Source of the DNA: Lineus longissimus
Taxonomy: Eukaryota > Nemertea > Pilidiophora > Heteronemertea > Lineidae
Assembly: GCF_910592395.1 (NCBI RefSeq)
Contig: NC_088319.1
Span: forward strand, 13,890,001 to 13,954,000
Direction of reading: 5' to 3'
Length of the DNA: 64,000 nucleotides
Position numbers and translations under genes: made by a program. The notes beneath the pieces are model-generated. The model saw only the letters and a program-made list of their open reading frames with translations. It was not told the origin of the DNA and did no database searches. Below, piece after piece: positions 1 to 12,423 of this stretch; the stretch's first letter is position 1, and every line of letters starts with the position of its first letter.

Positions 1-214
1 TATAACTGTACACATTTTCGATAGTATCGACAAGTATTCTGTTATAATTCACCACACACACGCAGATATACAACCTTTCCCTAGCGGGGTATTCATAATG
101 ACACATATACCATGAACTTAGTCCAGAGATGGCGCTAATGCCAAGGTCACTCAAAGAGTGCGCGGCAGCACAAGTCAAGCTAAGGTCACCCTTACGCCAT
201 TACTTCTGAGCCCG
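1..214. other. 3' flank of the receptor gene
   Basis: This stretch lies downstream of the receptor stop codon (the gene runs leftward) and probably holds its 3' UTR. No canonical AATAAA signal is visible on the minus strand, so the transcript end is either non-canonical or outside the window. Nothing else is recognised. Confidence 0.4.
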
Positions 215-1465
215 TTATTTGCAGTTGAAGATCTTTTTCAAGTCGTCCCTGAAGTTCTTATTCATGAAGGAATAAATCACTGGGTTGGCGACATTGTTGG
301 CGAAATACATATAGAAAACAATCCCAACAAAATCTATGACGGCATTCGCCATTAAGGCAGCTGGGAGGAACGTGATAACAAACACGACGGTCACCACAAA
401 CAACATGGCCGCCGTTTTGATATTCTGCATGCGGGTTTGGCGGTCCCTGCGCGTGGATTTTCGTTTCATTCTTTTGCTGTCGCTATGAACATGTGTGTGG
501 AGCTTGTCCGTGCCATTCACTGTAGTTAAAATTGTTTCCTCGCAATCTATAGATGTTTCTCTTGCAACTAAATGTGCCGTTGTCTTCTTCATTTTCGCCC
601 GTTTCCTCCGTCGCATCAAGACTGATTTATATATTAGAGTATAAAGGACAATTACAACTAGCAAACACAATAGAAAAACGGAGACGTGGATTTTCTGATA
701 TGCCTCTCTTGCCTTTCTTTGGAAAAATATGTCATCAACTTCACACACACCTACGTTTTCAATTTGTATTGATATTTGATTACGTGGGAAGTCGTCTATT
801 GTCTCATTGCCCACTAGAGGGCAGAGGTGCCGCGAATGTAACGTATACGACACTGACGAGGTCCCGTTTGTAAAGCTTACATTTGTTACGTTGCAGTACT
901 TGTAAGGTATTCCTCTAAAAACGCCGTGCATCATTGCTACAATTGCTCCTAAAACACTCGAAAACAGTCCTAAACACAAGATGCAAATCTTGGCACGTTT
1001 TATGTTCATCGCATGAAGAAACGGATGACATATACACAAGTATCTGTCAACAGCTATAGCCGACATTATCAGGGCGGAAAAAGGTACATTGGAGGTCACA
1101 GCGAAATGATATATTTTACACAAGGCATCGAATTCTAACTCGTATTCCATGTACTCCATGACCATCGTGAACGGGACAATGACAGCACAGGTCGCCATAT
1201 CCACGATCGCTAAACCTATGATGAAGATCGTCGACGTTTGGTTGTCGTTGCGCTTTGAGAAGACGTAGATGACTAGTGCGTTGCCTGCCGTGCCCGTGAT
1301 TGCAATGATTCCAAGCATGACTAGGGTGGTGTAAATCATGGCAATTGTTCCTATTGATGCGACGGTGCTGTCCCCTACCCCCGCCACGGCAGCTGCGGGG
1401 TTGGTCGGGAGGCTCGTGGTCACGTTAAGCGTAGACATCGTCTGGTTACCTGCCATAGTGTCCAT
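215..1465 (-). CDS. Class A (rhodopsin-like) G protein-coupled receptor, orphan, peptide/amine-receptor-like
   Basis: A seven-transmembrane receptor of the plasma membrane, expected to couple an extracellular ligand to G proteins. The 416-residue product is complete in one exon. Numbering is from the ATG at 1465. Hallmarks: TM1 Asn62 in GNALVIYV; TM2 Asp89 in LAIVDM; Cys116 before TM3; DRY at 140-142 followed by LCICHPF; TM6 ending TFLP (365-368); NPVIY at 394-398 followed by the helix-8 stretch NKNFRDDLKK and a near-terminal Cys415. Sequons at Asn7 and Asn14 suit an extracellular N terminus, and four more (Asn192, 195, 200, 220) lie in a long second extracellular loop. The third intracellular loop is about 65 residues and strongly basic. 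Oddities: TM4 lacks the usual Trp, TM5 lacks the usual Pro, and the TM6 toggle Trp is Phe. The pattern resembles lophotrochozoan receptors often labelled cholecystokinin- or orexin-receptor-like; the ligand cannot be told. The frame is open to an ATG at 1486, but that lies inside a probable 5' UTR intron ending CAG at 1467. Confidence 0.95.
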   Translation of the reverse strand: MDTMAGNQTMSTLNVTTSLPTNPAAAVAGVGDSTVASIGTIAMIYTTLVMLGIIAITGTAGNALVIYVFSKRNDNQTSTIFIIGLAIVDMATCAVIVPFTMVMEYMEYELEFDALCKIYHFAVTSNVPFSALIMSAIAVDRYLCICHPFLHAMNIKRAKICILCLGLFSSVLGAIVAMMHGVFRGIPYKYCNVTNVSFTNGTSSVSYTLHSRHLCPLVGNETIDDFPRNQISIQIENVGVCEVDDIFFQRKAREAYQKIHVSVFLLCLLVVIVLYTLIYKSVLMRRRKRAKMKKTTAHLVARETSIDCEETILTTVNGTDKLHTHVHSDSKRMKRKSTRRDRQTRMQNIKTAAMLFVVTVVFVITFLPAALMANAVIDFVGIVFYMYFANNVANPVIYSFMNKNFRDDLKKIFNCK

Positions 1466-1565
1466 CCTGAAAAGATAATTCAACATTTCAGTTTCATTTT
1501 GACGGGGGATGAAAAAACGTCAGTTCAGCTTCAAGTTATACTGGGTCACTCTGTATGACACTTAC

Positions 1566-1658
1566 CGTTACGGAATTTTCTGGGCGAAACACTACGTAGT
1601 CATGGTAGTTGTGCATTTCATTTAAATGGTCCTTCAAAGACGGGGCTACACTCAGAGA
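1566..1658 (-). other. Probable 5' UTR exon of the receptor gene
   Basis: Read on the minus strand, this segment ends in CGTAACG followed by a strong donor (gtaagtgtc). About 99 bases later comes a pyrimidine-rich acceptor, ttatcttttcag, one base before the receptor ATG at 1465. Joining the two puts an in-frame TAA two codons before that ATG, which supports an untranslated exon and the choice of start. The upstream edge is a guess, placed about 30 bases from a TATA-like motif. Short upstream ATGs are present in the leader. Confidence 0.5.
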
Positions 1659-1684
1659 ATAGATTATCGAGCACCATGTGTACA

Positions 1685-1690
1685 CTTATA
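1685..1690 (-). promoter_or_regulatory. Possible TATA box for the receptor gene
   Basis: TATAAG on the minus strand lies about 120 bases upstream of the predicted leader-exon donor. Its position is reasonable for a start site near 1655-1660, but a six-base match is weak evidence by itself. Confidence 0.2.
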
Positions 1691-1699
1691 GTCCAGACA

Positions 1700-4266
1700 G
1701 AACACAATGGGGTAAACACACTCACAGCCATGACAGTGCAACAGCTGATGGGGAACAAAAGTGGACAACGATATTTCACATTTAAAAACAAGTATCATAA
1801 TCACATTCGAATGATTTCTTGTTTTCAGATCATCATGAACTGACTCATAATCGCATTGTTTAAAAGGAGAAGCAGGCCGTGTTATGTGTTGTTTTTTTCT
1901 TTCTAAAATGATTTCCCGCAGAACTGTGACTTCTGGGAGCATCATATCACAAACACTCGGCAATCTTCATGCTGCTACACTGCAGTCATATGCATACAGT
2001 GTCGTTTCATTGTCATTTCAAGTACATTTTTACATTATTATGATTCCTAAGTTCCAAGGTTGTATGGCTGTATACTCGCTCTCTGCAGTTAGTGACTCCT
2101 AAAGAGAACATTCTCCGACCCTGTGAAACCGATGCCCTTGTTCACCTTTGATAGTTCAAATCCTGAGTGACCAATTGCATATTATGTCGATATTCATTGA
2201 ACATTCATTCGTTGAACCAGTTCGTGTAAAGTCCCATGTGTGACACGCAGCTAGGGATGCTGGGGGGTTCCCCAAGTGCAGAAGGAAAATTAACCGCCTC
2301 AGGGTTGGCAATGACCTCTACTTCTGAATAGAGGACCCAATGGACCAATTCTGACAATACTACATCTAAACTAGCTCGATGATACTCGACAACAGTGATA
2401 ATTAACACTATAGCTAATCAATGTGTAGCCTAATCGCAAGCAATATCGAAACCCGGTCTCATTACTCACTGACTGACGAATTTCTTGTATTGTACCCACA
2501 TTGAAATGAGTAGAAGAGGTCCGCAGGGCGTTTCTCAACTTTGTGAAATGAATATGCCCTTAACCCCGGGGAAGGTCAATATGAATAATTGGTCTCCAAA
2601 CCGCGAGGATATTCATCACATTCATACTGTGTTGATTGTTGTGCGGGATTCAATTAAGCCACAGCGCTGCGAATTTGCTTGGACCGGGTTATAAGGTTAA
2701 GGGAAGTTTCGCAAAGCCCCCGAAACGCCAATGCAAACGCCTACTGCTTCGGAACAGGCCCTCCGACCAGGTTCATCGAAATTTGAATTGGGATTGCTGA
2801 AAGTGGTGACATCTGGCGTTTTAAAAGCAAAATTTAACTTGCCGGGCTACGGGGATGGGGTTGTCAATGCCCATAGTCTTCCTTTAAATAACAGAACCGC
2901 TTCAATTCTGGAAGATGTGGGCGTTCGACCAACCTGGGTCATGGAGGACCGGAACATAACATCTGAAAAGCGGCCTTAGATAAGCCGTGAAGAGGCTGGG
3001 CTTAGCATGAAGAAATTCTCAACAAGTTGTTGTCTTGGTGACCGAGCACGTCTTGTAAAAGCCAGAAGTTGGCATTTCATCGCTTTTGCAACACGGCGTG
3101 GTATCTTCAGGTGTTTCGGCAGAAACTTGTACTTTTTCTATATAATATTGGTCCAATTTATGGCAAGCACCTGTCTCAATGGCACATCGAAATGTTTTAT
3201 TTCCTTCCGAGTATTATGTGGCTTAAAATACCGTTTTACCTCCCTCCCGGCGGCAGTATCTTTTGCCAATTCGTCAAGAAGATGTTTTTACAAAGAACAT
3301 TCTTAAATCTTTCGTCAGAAACTTGTACTTTTGTCAATGCTTTCATCGGATTTCATGGCGATTAAAACCACTTTTGCATTGGTTCATGAAGTGCTAAAAT
3401 CTTTTATCAGAAACCAGACTTTTTTGATTGTTTCAATCCGATTTATGCAAATAAAAAGCACCGATACGTTTATCAAGCAGGTGTTTCAAGAGAACATTTC
3501 CTTCTTTATGTACATTATGTTCCTGAAAATGCCAGCATTGACCTTTTTCTGGCTGGCAGCAACAGAAATTGTATCCCAAAATGTCGCGAATACTATTGCT
3601 TTAAGAACCATGGACACTACTGTCACTTGATGACGCCAGTCTTAGTGCAAAAAAACCTCTTGCAGTATGTTGTAGAAGTAGGAAACAGAAATGGTTTTAC
3701 AAACTTGAAAAACACTGTCATGACCATTCGGCAAAAACCTGGTGTAGGCGACTGAAAAGGACCCAGGCTTCCTTTAACAGTGTTACTGTTACATGTACAC
3801 TGGTGCGAAAACCAATATATAAAACCATTATAATTGGTCTTGACGGAAAGTCAATTCCAAAGTATGAGGACCAGAAATTTTCCGATAAAAGAGTTTTGCC
3901 TTTATATAGTCGGATGTAAACTACGTACTAGACTTTATCAGAAGGTTTTTAAGCGTCTTCCAAGGTTTTCAAAGTTATAAAATCTTCATTTCGAAAAGTG
4001 AAGCGCTGGTTAAACAGCTCATCTGAGGTCTACTAAACAGTTTTCGGCCAACACCTGCATGCAACCCTTAAAGATTGAGATTTTTCATTGCGTGTACATC
4101 ATACAGGTATGCCTACAAACCACAATACCCACATCTCAATCTGACTCGAGGGAATATATATGTCTAACATTTAAGCTATAGAGTACATTTTCAGGGTGAA
4201 ATTTTCATTACACATCCATCGTGTCACGGGACAAGGAGTCGAATGCTGTGATGACGTCATCGCCCA
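1700..4266. other. Non-coding stretch upstream of the receptor, with faint degenerate repeats
   Basis: No convincing gene is seen. The longest frames (82-99 codons at 2731-2979, 3007-3306 and 3331-3630) have no recognisable domain. The phrase CAGAAACTTGTACTTTT, or a close variant, recurs at about 3120, 3316 and 3408, suggesting an old repeat with a unit near 95 bases. Confidence 0.35.
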
Positions 4267-4350
4267 TGCGGACGCGAGTACTCGTAACAAACTGTGTCAC
4301 AATTTTAGATGGATTTGGGACACAGTTTGTGACCAGTGCCCGCGCGCGCA
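4267..4350. repeat. Imperfect hairpin, arms about 32 bp, loop 20
   Basis: The left arm (4267-4298) and right arm (4319-4350) are inverted copies. The inner 19 bases pair with two mismatches (core ACAAACTGTGTC against GACACAGTTTGT) and the outer GC-rich part pairs less well. The dimensions fit a short foldback remnant or a microRNA-like precursor. Reading frames that cross it on both strands are a by-product of the symmetry. Confidence 0.6.
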
Positions 4351-7300
4351 GATTTCCACCAACTTCCGGTTTACCGTATTCACATCCGGTTTCCACAATG
4401 TCAGGTGTTCCTTTTCGCTCAAAGACCTAAACATATCCGTGTTTTGTTTTACCCAAACGATTCTGGCGGGGATTCTAATAATCTCTGATACGATAGTTCT
4501 CGGGGCCACTGCTAGCGCCCCTTGTAACATTATCATTCTCCCATCTTCGTTCCATCGGTATAAGTCTGCATTTTGTAGATGCGATCGACCTCTATCGAAG
4601 CGTCGTAGATCGAAATTCCGCCATAGTCGTTTTATCATCAGATGATTCTGTATTTTCCATGTACCTTGACCCCATCATCACGACATTCGGAATATATCGT
4701 ATACCGGATCGGTTGGTGAATATATCCTTGGACAGCAGAAGATAGGTCAAAACACGATGAGGTTGTCCGAAAAAAACAAATTGCAGACAAGTGACCGGAC
4801 AACCTTCACATTTCCCATTATTTGACCGCCACACCACCAATGGAATGTTGACCAACCTCACAAATTGCCCCTTATCGGATCGATCTCCATATTAGGAGAC
4901 TCGGCGTTGTCTCTCATCTCCATTTTACCGCCTGAGCGGATGAGACAAAGCTAACACCTCTAATAACTTGCTAGGCTTTAGGCAATATCGGTTAACATGG
5001 GCCTAAATCTCCGCAAATAACGTTAGGGAAATTCCTAACAATTTTTCTGCCTAATGTATGAACTAAGACAATCCTCGCTGAAAAAAATGTGCAATATTCT
5101 AGCTGAGAGCAATACCTCCCCATTTAAACTACCGCCCGCAAACTGAGTCTGAGTAGTGCTTATTCGTAGGAGACGATGCATTAGTTGTACTTAAAGATAA
5201 TGAAGACTAAGTACATGGAAACTATACTACGTACAATAGGGGGCTTTTAAATGATAAGTCGGCTCCTGTATAATTACCATTGCTCCTAATGGCTCGTTAT
5301 TGCTTGATTTTTTCCACAACACACACCCCACAATAAATTTTCTCATTGAGTATTTCTTCGGCTAATATGAAATGGTATTTAATAATCGAGTCTCAAAAAA
5401 TTATTTTCGTCCGACACTTTTGTTTTACACTTAAACAGTTCAAAACGACTCTGCTTAAATGAATAACAGCGAAAAATCTGTTGAACTGAAATCTTTCAAA
5501 ATTAGTATAATAAACTCACATTTTGTTTAAACGCGGATGCAGAATCAGTGTGACGTCATGACCGGGGCCAGTGACCAACCATCCTACGTCAAGGCTACGT
5601 CACCAGTTTATAGAGTGATGAACATCGGCGAAGTGGCCGTTTCTGCAATGATAAAAATGAATACAATTAAAAACGATGTCAAAAGTATCTCAAAGCAGAA
5701 CCAGGTAGTATTTCACCTTCTACCTTGCAAGGAGGTAGTTTTTAAACTAACTTGTTGTATGGAACTATGCTTTGAATCACACGATAGCCTATGCGAATCG
5801 GCACCAGGTGGAAAGGTCATTCGGTCAAGGTCACATTTTTTATAACGATCGTGACCTCTATATTATGCTCTTTGAGAGTTTAACCTGAGACAGCATAAAC
5901 CTTGTTGACACAAACGCTTTTGAGAATGATAAGGGTGGTACAAAGGCCTCAGTGGCCTCAGTAGGTCTTTCCACCACTCGAACACTTTTAGGGAGTGCAC
6001 GTTAAATAAGCAAGAGCTACAGCTATACATCCGTAAAGAGACAACAAATATGTTTCTGGTGAAATTAACGTGCAGAGCATGAAAATATTCTCAGTGGATT
6101 TCTTACTCAATGGACCTTTCTCTCTCCAAGACACAGGCTAACCTTAACAATTTACCCTTTAGGATAAGTGCCAGTTCCAATCATGAAGAAATTATCACGG
6201 ACGAGTGTGGATATCATTCAAGGTTCTGCCGAGGAATGATCGACTACACAAATTGCAAGATATGGAACCGTGTTCTTTACAAGGTGACGAGAACCTGAAT
6301 GGCCGGCAACAGAGCCTGATTCGTCTTGGCTAGTTCGATATTTCGAATATTGGAAAACAGAGGAGAGGCGATCTTCTGCTTTGTTCAACGGGAATGCACC
6401 ATGTTGTTCTTTTGAAGTGGAAATAAGGAGGTCGCCAATATCGTTCACTCAAATGCGTTTCAAAGGTTAAGAATCCGAGAGGGTTAAAGCCCTCAAGTGG
6501 ATAATAAAGGACGATGATGGTGAAGAACAGAATAGCAAGATGCCAAAAGCGCGCGACAGCCAGAAACAAACATTAAGAGAACTCAAAAATATAAAAGATA
6601 ATCTGACCTTTGACCTCCTGCTTCACCTCCTGCTTGACCTCGACTATCTCTACGTGACCGGCAAGTCAGCGGTGATACTAAAACATTGAACGAAAAATTT
6701 GACCACCGGACCACCGTCCGGAGAAAGAACTGGCTTGGGCCTGGATGCGTTGCTGAACTCTTCATCCCTGCGACAGACGATAGAATGAAGACAGACGACA
6801 GCAATCCGCTGCACCAGATACCAAAATGACCAAGACAGATACAAAATAAAGTGGGATGGAGGTTGGGGTATATTGGATATTTGCCTACGTACACTTGGCT
6901 TATATGTCTGAACCCTTCACCTGTTTGCCACACGCCAGCTGAACTTGTTCGCCGCGAGCGGTAAACTTGTCGCAGTATCGAATTTGCAATGAAACCTAAT
7001 AAAATGTGCTGATTTTTCCACCTTAATGTGAAAAACATAAGGTACACAGTGTCATACATTTCCTTCCGTTTGTTACCATCAAAGGCAGGTGGAAAGAGTT
7101 AAAATGTCATAATGCTCTTATACAAGGATACGGATGTGTTTCTTTGGTCTTGCTTGGTCAATATTAACGAATTATCAGAATTTTCCCGTTTTGTATTGGC
7201 AAAGTTTGAGTAACCCTTTGTAACGAATTTTAAACACGCCTCAAGATAGGTTTTGTAAGATAACGAAGTTTCCTGTAACAAGATTATACTTTTTATCGTT

Positions 7301-9697
7301 CTTCATCTGATAAAAATAAATTGTAAGTAAATGGGAAAAAATACGCCGATTATTAATTTAAAGAAGTCTAAGCTTGTTCACGGCCAAAGGAGGCTTCGTT
7401 TCTTCTCAATTCTTTCTTAGCAGAGCTGTTGTTCACAATTTTTCTATAAGCGCACATTTCATTTTACTTCGTTTCACGACTGCGCGCTAACTTTCCCTTT
7501 GAGATCGCTGTTAAATCAGGATGCGAAGAGATAATGGCATTTGTAATGAAATGTCTTTGTAAAATTGAAGAAAAAATCTGAGGACATTTTTCAACACAGG
7601 TATAGGCAATGTCAGGATTGCTCATATACATGTTTGGTAACAATCCCGGGGTAGAGTTGTCTTGCTTGGCGTGGCAAATTCCGCCGCAAACGATGCTTGG
7701 ATTGCTATTTTCAACATTTAAAGTTTTGATTCAACGTATTCTAATGGTGTCTTCAATTGTTAAGTAAATACAATGAATTCGATCTGCGTTGAAAGTTTGC
7801 ACTGCGTTCGAAATAGGTAACCTTTAGAAATCGCACGAATGCAAGAGCAATTATATTATTACTATCTCGGGCGATATATTGATTCAATTGCTAAGACGGT
7901 GTTGTCCATACAGGAAGGGGAAACATGATTCGTCACATGACGAACATATAATGCTTTGACGCCGCAATTTCATCTCCGTCATGTCCGATAGCCTCCGGGG
8001 AGAGGCCGGCACATTAGCCTCAACAATAGCCAATCTGCTGAACAAACACTAAAAACCGCAAAACCCGCACCTCCATTACAGATTAGTAATACGGCTTTGA
8101 AACTATATATGGGTGCCACGCGCCTCCAGTTGCACCCATGCGCCTCCGATCCCTATGATTCCGGTCCCTACGCCACAATAAACCCAACTGTTGCTCGCTT
8201 AATAGTGTTTATGGGCGAAATGGATAAAGTCGTTTTCAGCGTTGATTTTGACATTCTTCGTTATATATGAAAAGAATAACATCCATAAAGTATCATTTAC
8301 AGACAATCTACATCTAAACTACAAGACAACATCTCCATCCACATAATTATAACTATACGCACTATTACTATTTTTAAGGAGCTAACATGTGGGGGTTGGT
8401 TTTCTAGAAACACTGAGCCATTTATCGTTTACTAGGTTTCAAAGAACAAAGCTGCAATTAACTAATTGTAAAATATGACTTGCTAACTGTTATCTTATGT
8501 CGAGATAAAAGAAGATTATGCGCGATCTAAACATGTAACTTTGAGGAGGATGAATTGGGGGATGCTGTGAGTGGGATGATTCTGCCTTCATCTTAGAAGC
8601 GATCAGCCTATGATGCTGGGTCTACTTGTCAATTTAGCAACGTCCGGTATACACGTATGGCTTTTGATTAGGTGGTTGCGCCTTATAAAAAGAAGCTAAC
8701 AGGCAGATGTTAGCCTAGTTAGACCATTTATATTTGCAAATCTAGATCTGTATTTAGAACTATGTACCAGGTTCCGAATCATGCGTCTATCGAAAGAAGC
8801 TGTTAAATAAGAAAGTAACTATCAATCTCTGAGTTTTCAGAAAATTGGTAAACAAATCCTCAAAAGAGAAAAGTATAAAATCTCTGCATTTCCCCGAAGA
8901 CAGCACAACAAAAAACGACACCCTACGGCTCAGAGGATTTCTCCACACCAACAAAATAACCCAAACAAATTTTTCTTTGCAAAAAAAGTTTGTTTTTATT
9001 TGCGCTCTCATTCCTTGTCAAAACTGTTTGTAAAAGTAAACCTTTTTCAGTTTCCCACTTGGCTAAACACAACTCAACACTTGATTTTTTATGTGATTTC
9101 GCCTTGGGTTATGGTGCGGTTACAATTCCTTGCCCTTTTAAAGTGTCTTGTTGATAGCAATTCAAGAAAACATTTGCCTGGTTCACAAACTTTCAAAGTT
9201 GATATTTGAGGCTACCGGTAAATAGGCATTTTCTCCCTCGGTTGGTTACTGCAAAATTGGCAAAGGCAAGTTGTAATCAAATACATAAAGCTGGGGTATC
9301 ATAGTTTGATTTCAAAGCCGTGATCTGATAACGTTCATGTCGCTTCTTGCTACTTTCTTCTCGCGAATTCTAAGAAGTCACTCATCGACTAAATTATACC
9401 ACAGGTTATTTTTCCAAATTTACCATATCAAACTCAAAGCAGGGATGAAGCTCTCTCTCTAGGTAGCTGCTCATGTGGTAAACGGAAATTTAGCTGTTAA
9501 CAGTATATATGGCTAGAAAAGCTTTTACATAGGATAATAAATACTTCTGTTTATTCCTCCTATTTAAAGAATATTTACAAAATTTTCAAGTGAAAAGAAT
9601 GAAAACAAACGGATAATTCAGTAAACAGAACAAAAGTATACATCGATACGTGCATGTGCATTATACACAGTCGGTCAGGTAAACTCAAGCGGTCACA
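4351..9697. other. Non-coding stretch
   Basis: No gene, RNA gene or clear mobile element is recognised over 5.3 kb. A 158-codon frame on the minus strand (6583-7059) is the longest. It has no identifiable domain and a Ser/Arg/Gly-rich tail that reads like chance. Confidence 0.35.
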
Positions 9698-9859
9698 ATG
9701 GCGACTTTTCAGTTGAACTTCCAGCCGATTGCGGCTGTTCTAAGGAGAGACCTATTGGTATCAAAGTCTCGTAATTGTCCAGCTGCCTGCCCAGTAAAGA
9801 CTCAGTTAGCTGCCTATCGTTCATTTGTCATAGCGCACAAAGTTGCTGGAATTACATAA
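9698..9859 (+). CDS. Small open reading frame of 53 codons, unknown
   Basis: The ATG has an optimal initiation context (A at -3, G at +4; CACAATGGCG). It opens a 53-codon frame beginning MATFQLNFQPIAAV and ending at TAA. The local base composition is richer in GC than the flanks. No signal peptide, membrane segment or known domain is visible. It could be a real small protein, or a first exon using a donor at one of the internal GTA sites such as GTAAAG near 9793. It could also be chance, since frames this short are common. Confidence 0.2.
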   Translation: MATFQLNFQPIAAVLRRDLLVSKSRNCPAACPVKTQLAAYRSFVIAHKVAGIT

Positions 9860-12423
9860 TGTATATCACTAGGGCCAGTGTTCAAGAACACTTGAAAAAA
9901 GCAATTGCGAGTCTTTATTTTTTTCAAGGTAGCATTCCCAACACACAATACCCATACCGGTTGAAAAAGCAAGAAGTAACACGATTTCTTTTATTGGATT
10001 GACAATTAGACCTTGGACATAACGAAATTTCCTAGAATAAAACGAACAGCGAACACACAGTATGTCATTTGACGTAATAGAATTAAGTACGTATATCCAT
10101 TCTTAAACGCTAACGAGGTATGGCAGGATTCTAAAACGATTTTCGACATCGCATGTCAGAGCCGATATTGCCGCAAATTAAGTTAAACATGAGACTCGGT
10201 CGATGTAAAATTATGAAAAATCGTCTAGTCGGGTTAATGTGCCAAATACAATTTGCTATACAAATAGTATATGTACAGGCTAAATTTGGGCATAGAAAGT
10301 GCTAATACTCTCGTAGTTTCATCTATCTAAGAGCTGTTGACTAAAACTGCTGCAAAATCAAAAGAAAGGTAAAACTGGAACGTGACATCTCAATGATGTC
10401 CAGCACGAGAATTCTTTTCAATTATGACACCTGTCAAATGGAGAGCATTTGATGATGGACTTCACCAGATTTTTCCTGATCGGCACAAGTTATACACTTA
10501 CCGTCGTCAGAACTAATCTAAAGCAATGTGATTTCATTTTAGAAGTCTCGATTCAATCTCCGCGATCAAGAAAAATGGATATACTAATAAAACTCCACAA
10601 TATCGATCTATCCCTTCGAAACTCGAAACGATTTCCAGTATTTTGAAAAGGTAGCACAACAGGTTTCCTCCTCGAAAACGGAAAAGGCATGTCGCCTCCG
10701 CGACTGCATGGTTTCATCATCTGACACCAGGGGTATCGAGTACATCCTTCAGGGCAGTTAAACTTTCTCTGCAAAGTATAGCTCACATTTTAGCGTTCAT
10801 TTGGCTGACAAACATCTTTTATTTCGATGATCGTTCTCCCTAGATTTTTTTAACATATCCAGAAAATATTCCAAAAGCTTTGAAATGCAGCAATGGCGGA
10901 AACACAATGCATCTGACTAAAAAACCTCGAGCTTTGACAGGCGATACATTCAGAATCTGTTCACATACAATTCTAAAAGATAAGCACCTTTAGCGAATTA
11001 TACAATCTTGACACAATGTGTTGCTGAAATGAACAGCCTGGCCGGCCATCTTGTAGAAATTCACCAAGATGTGATAATATCCATGCTTTTGTGGTTGATA
11101 GAGTTCGTTAGTGTGGACTGCCACGGCGGATGGTGAACCTAAAATCTTATCGACCGTCTTGAATATCACGGGAGCTGGCTGGCTGACTGTGGCAATAAGC
11201 CATGGAACACCTTGATGTGACCAATTGGGTCTCTTTACAATTAATGCTGTATTCGACTTAAAGCCGTTGACCTTTAACCAGACAAAACCCCTGTTAGCTT
11301 TTAAGCGGCGACTCGAATGGAACAGTTAAACTTCGGGATACATGGCAATGTGGACTAGGTTTCAGCTTTTGCCATTTATGCCTATACCCTTCCCATTAGC
11401 GTTTCCATGGTAACATTGTTGTTAAAAGGAAATATTCGCCTTAGAAACTGAAGAAAAAGGCATAATACCACATGATAAGTTTCTTCTCAGAACACAAAAT
11501 TGCCGGAGGAAGTTCCGAAAGTTTCATAAGTTGCATTATGATGGCAAGTACACAATGTGTCGCTGCAGAAATATATACTGAACACTGTTCGCTTAACAAG
11601 TGTTGCGTTGGCTTAGGTAATTGTGACACCCACTCGATGAAACTGACAGTTTCGAAGAAGAAAAAAGAGGCCTACTGTTGTCAAATCATTTTTAATATTT
11701 ATGGCAGTCGGAAATCTATAACAAATGCTTTCCATCCACAAAAAAGTGTGCCATAAACCTCAAAATAATTCCGTAAAATAATGTTGTCACAAAATCGACC
11801 GATAGATACATGTACAAAATGTACGCACGCCACCAAATGACGTCATTCACACTCACTACATGTATGTTAACTGTGGACGTCCCCCCCCCCGTTACAAATG
11901 TACCTTAAGATGACCAAATTGACCTGCTACAGCTTTTGCCTACAGTCAATCTTTAGAAGATGCTGTGTCAAAGCTTTGTTTTTCCAAAAGACTCCAGGCA
12001 ATTTAAGTTGAACGGAGTAGACTTTCGAAGGATCCATCTCAATTTCGATAATTTATGGTGTAATTACCTAAAATATGCGATCAAGCAATAGCCTCTTAAT
12101 CATAGCTTCCAACGAAACAGTCCCTTACGAAAAGCCAAAGACAATAACAAGGAAATAATTTCGTTTTCCCCCGGGCACCCCCGTATTTTTCTTTGTTATC
12201 TCCACCCATGCCTCAACTGAGGAGCTTGAATAAAAGCCAAGGCTATCTCGTCAAAATATTGTTCTTATTGATAATACAACATGCCTTGGAGAAAGTGTGT
12301 TTATGTATCAAATCCCTTGCTTCTTCCACTGATATCCTGTAGTCGGGGCAACCATGGCAAAAGCAAATTAACCACATGGCGACACTTTGTCGGCAGCTGA
12401 AACAGTCTAAATCTACTGATGAT
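9860..12423. other. Non-coding stretch with a poly-C run
   Basis: No convincing gene is seen. A run of ten or more cytosines begins near 11881, next to a TACATGTA palindrome. The minus strand has a donor-like GTAAGT near 10501, but no exon attached to it is persuasive. Confidence 0.35.

Noticed and set aside
1466-1486. Upstream ATG extending the receptor by seven residues
   Set aside because: The extension lies inside a probable intron: a polypyrimidine CAG acceptor ends at 1467.
4196-4645. 149-codon plus-strand frame and its minus-strand counterparts
   Set aside because: The frames overlap on both strands across a hairpin, and no domain is recognised.
6583-7059. 158-codon minus-strand frame
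   Set aside because: No domain, mixed low-complexity tail and no good splice or start context. It is compatible with chance in 64 kb.
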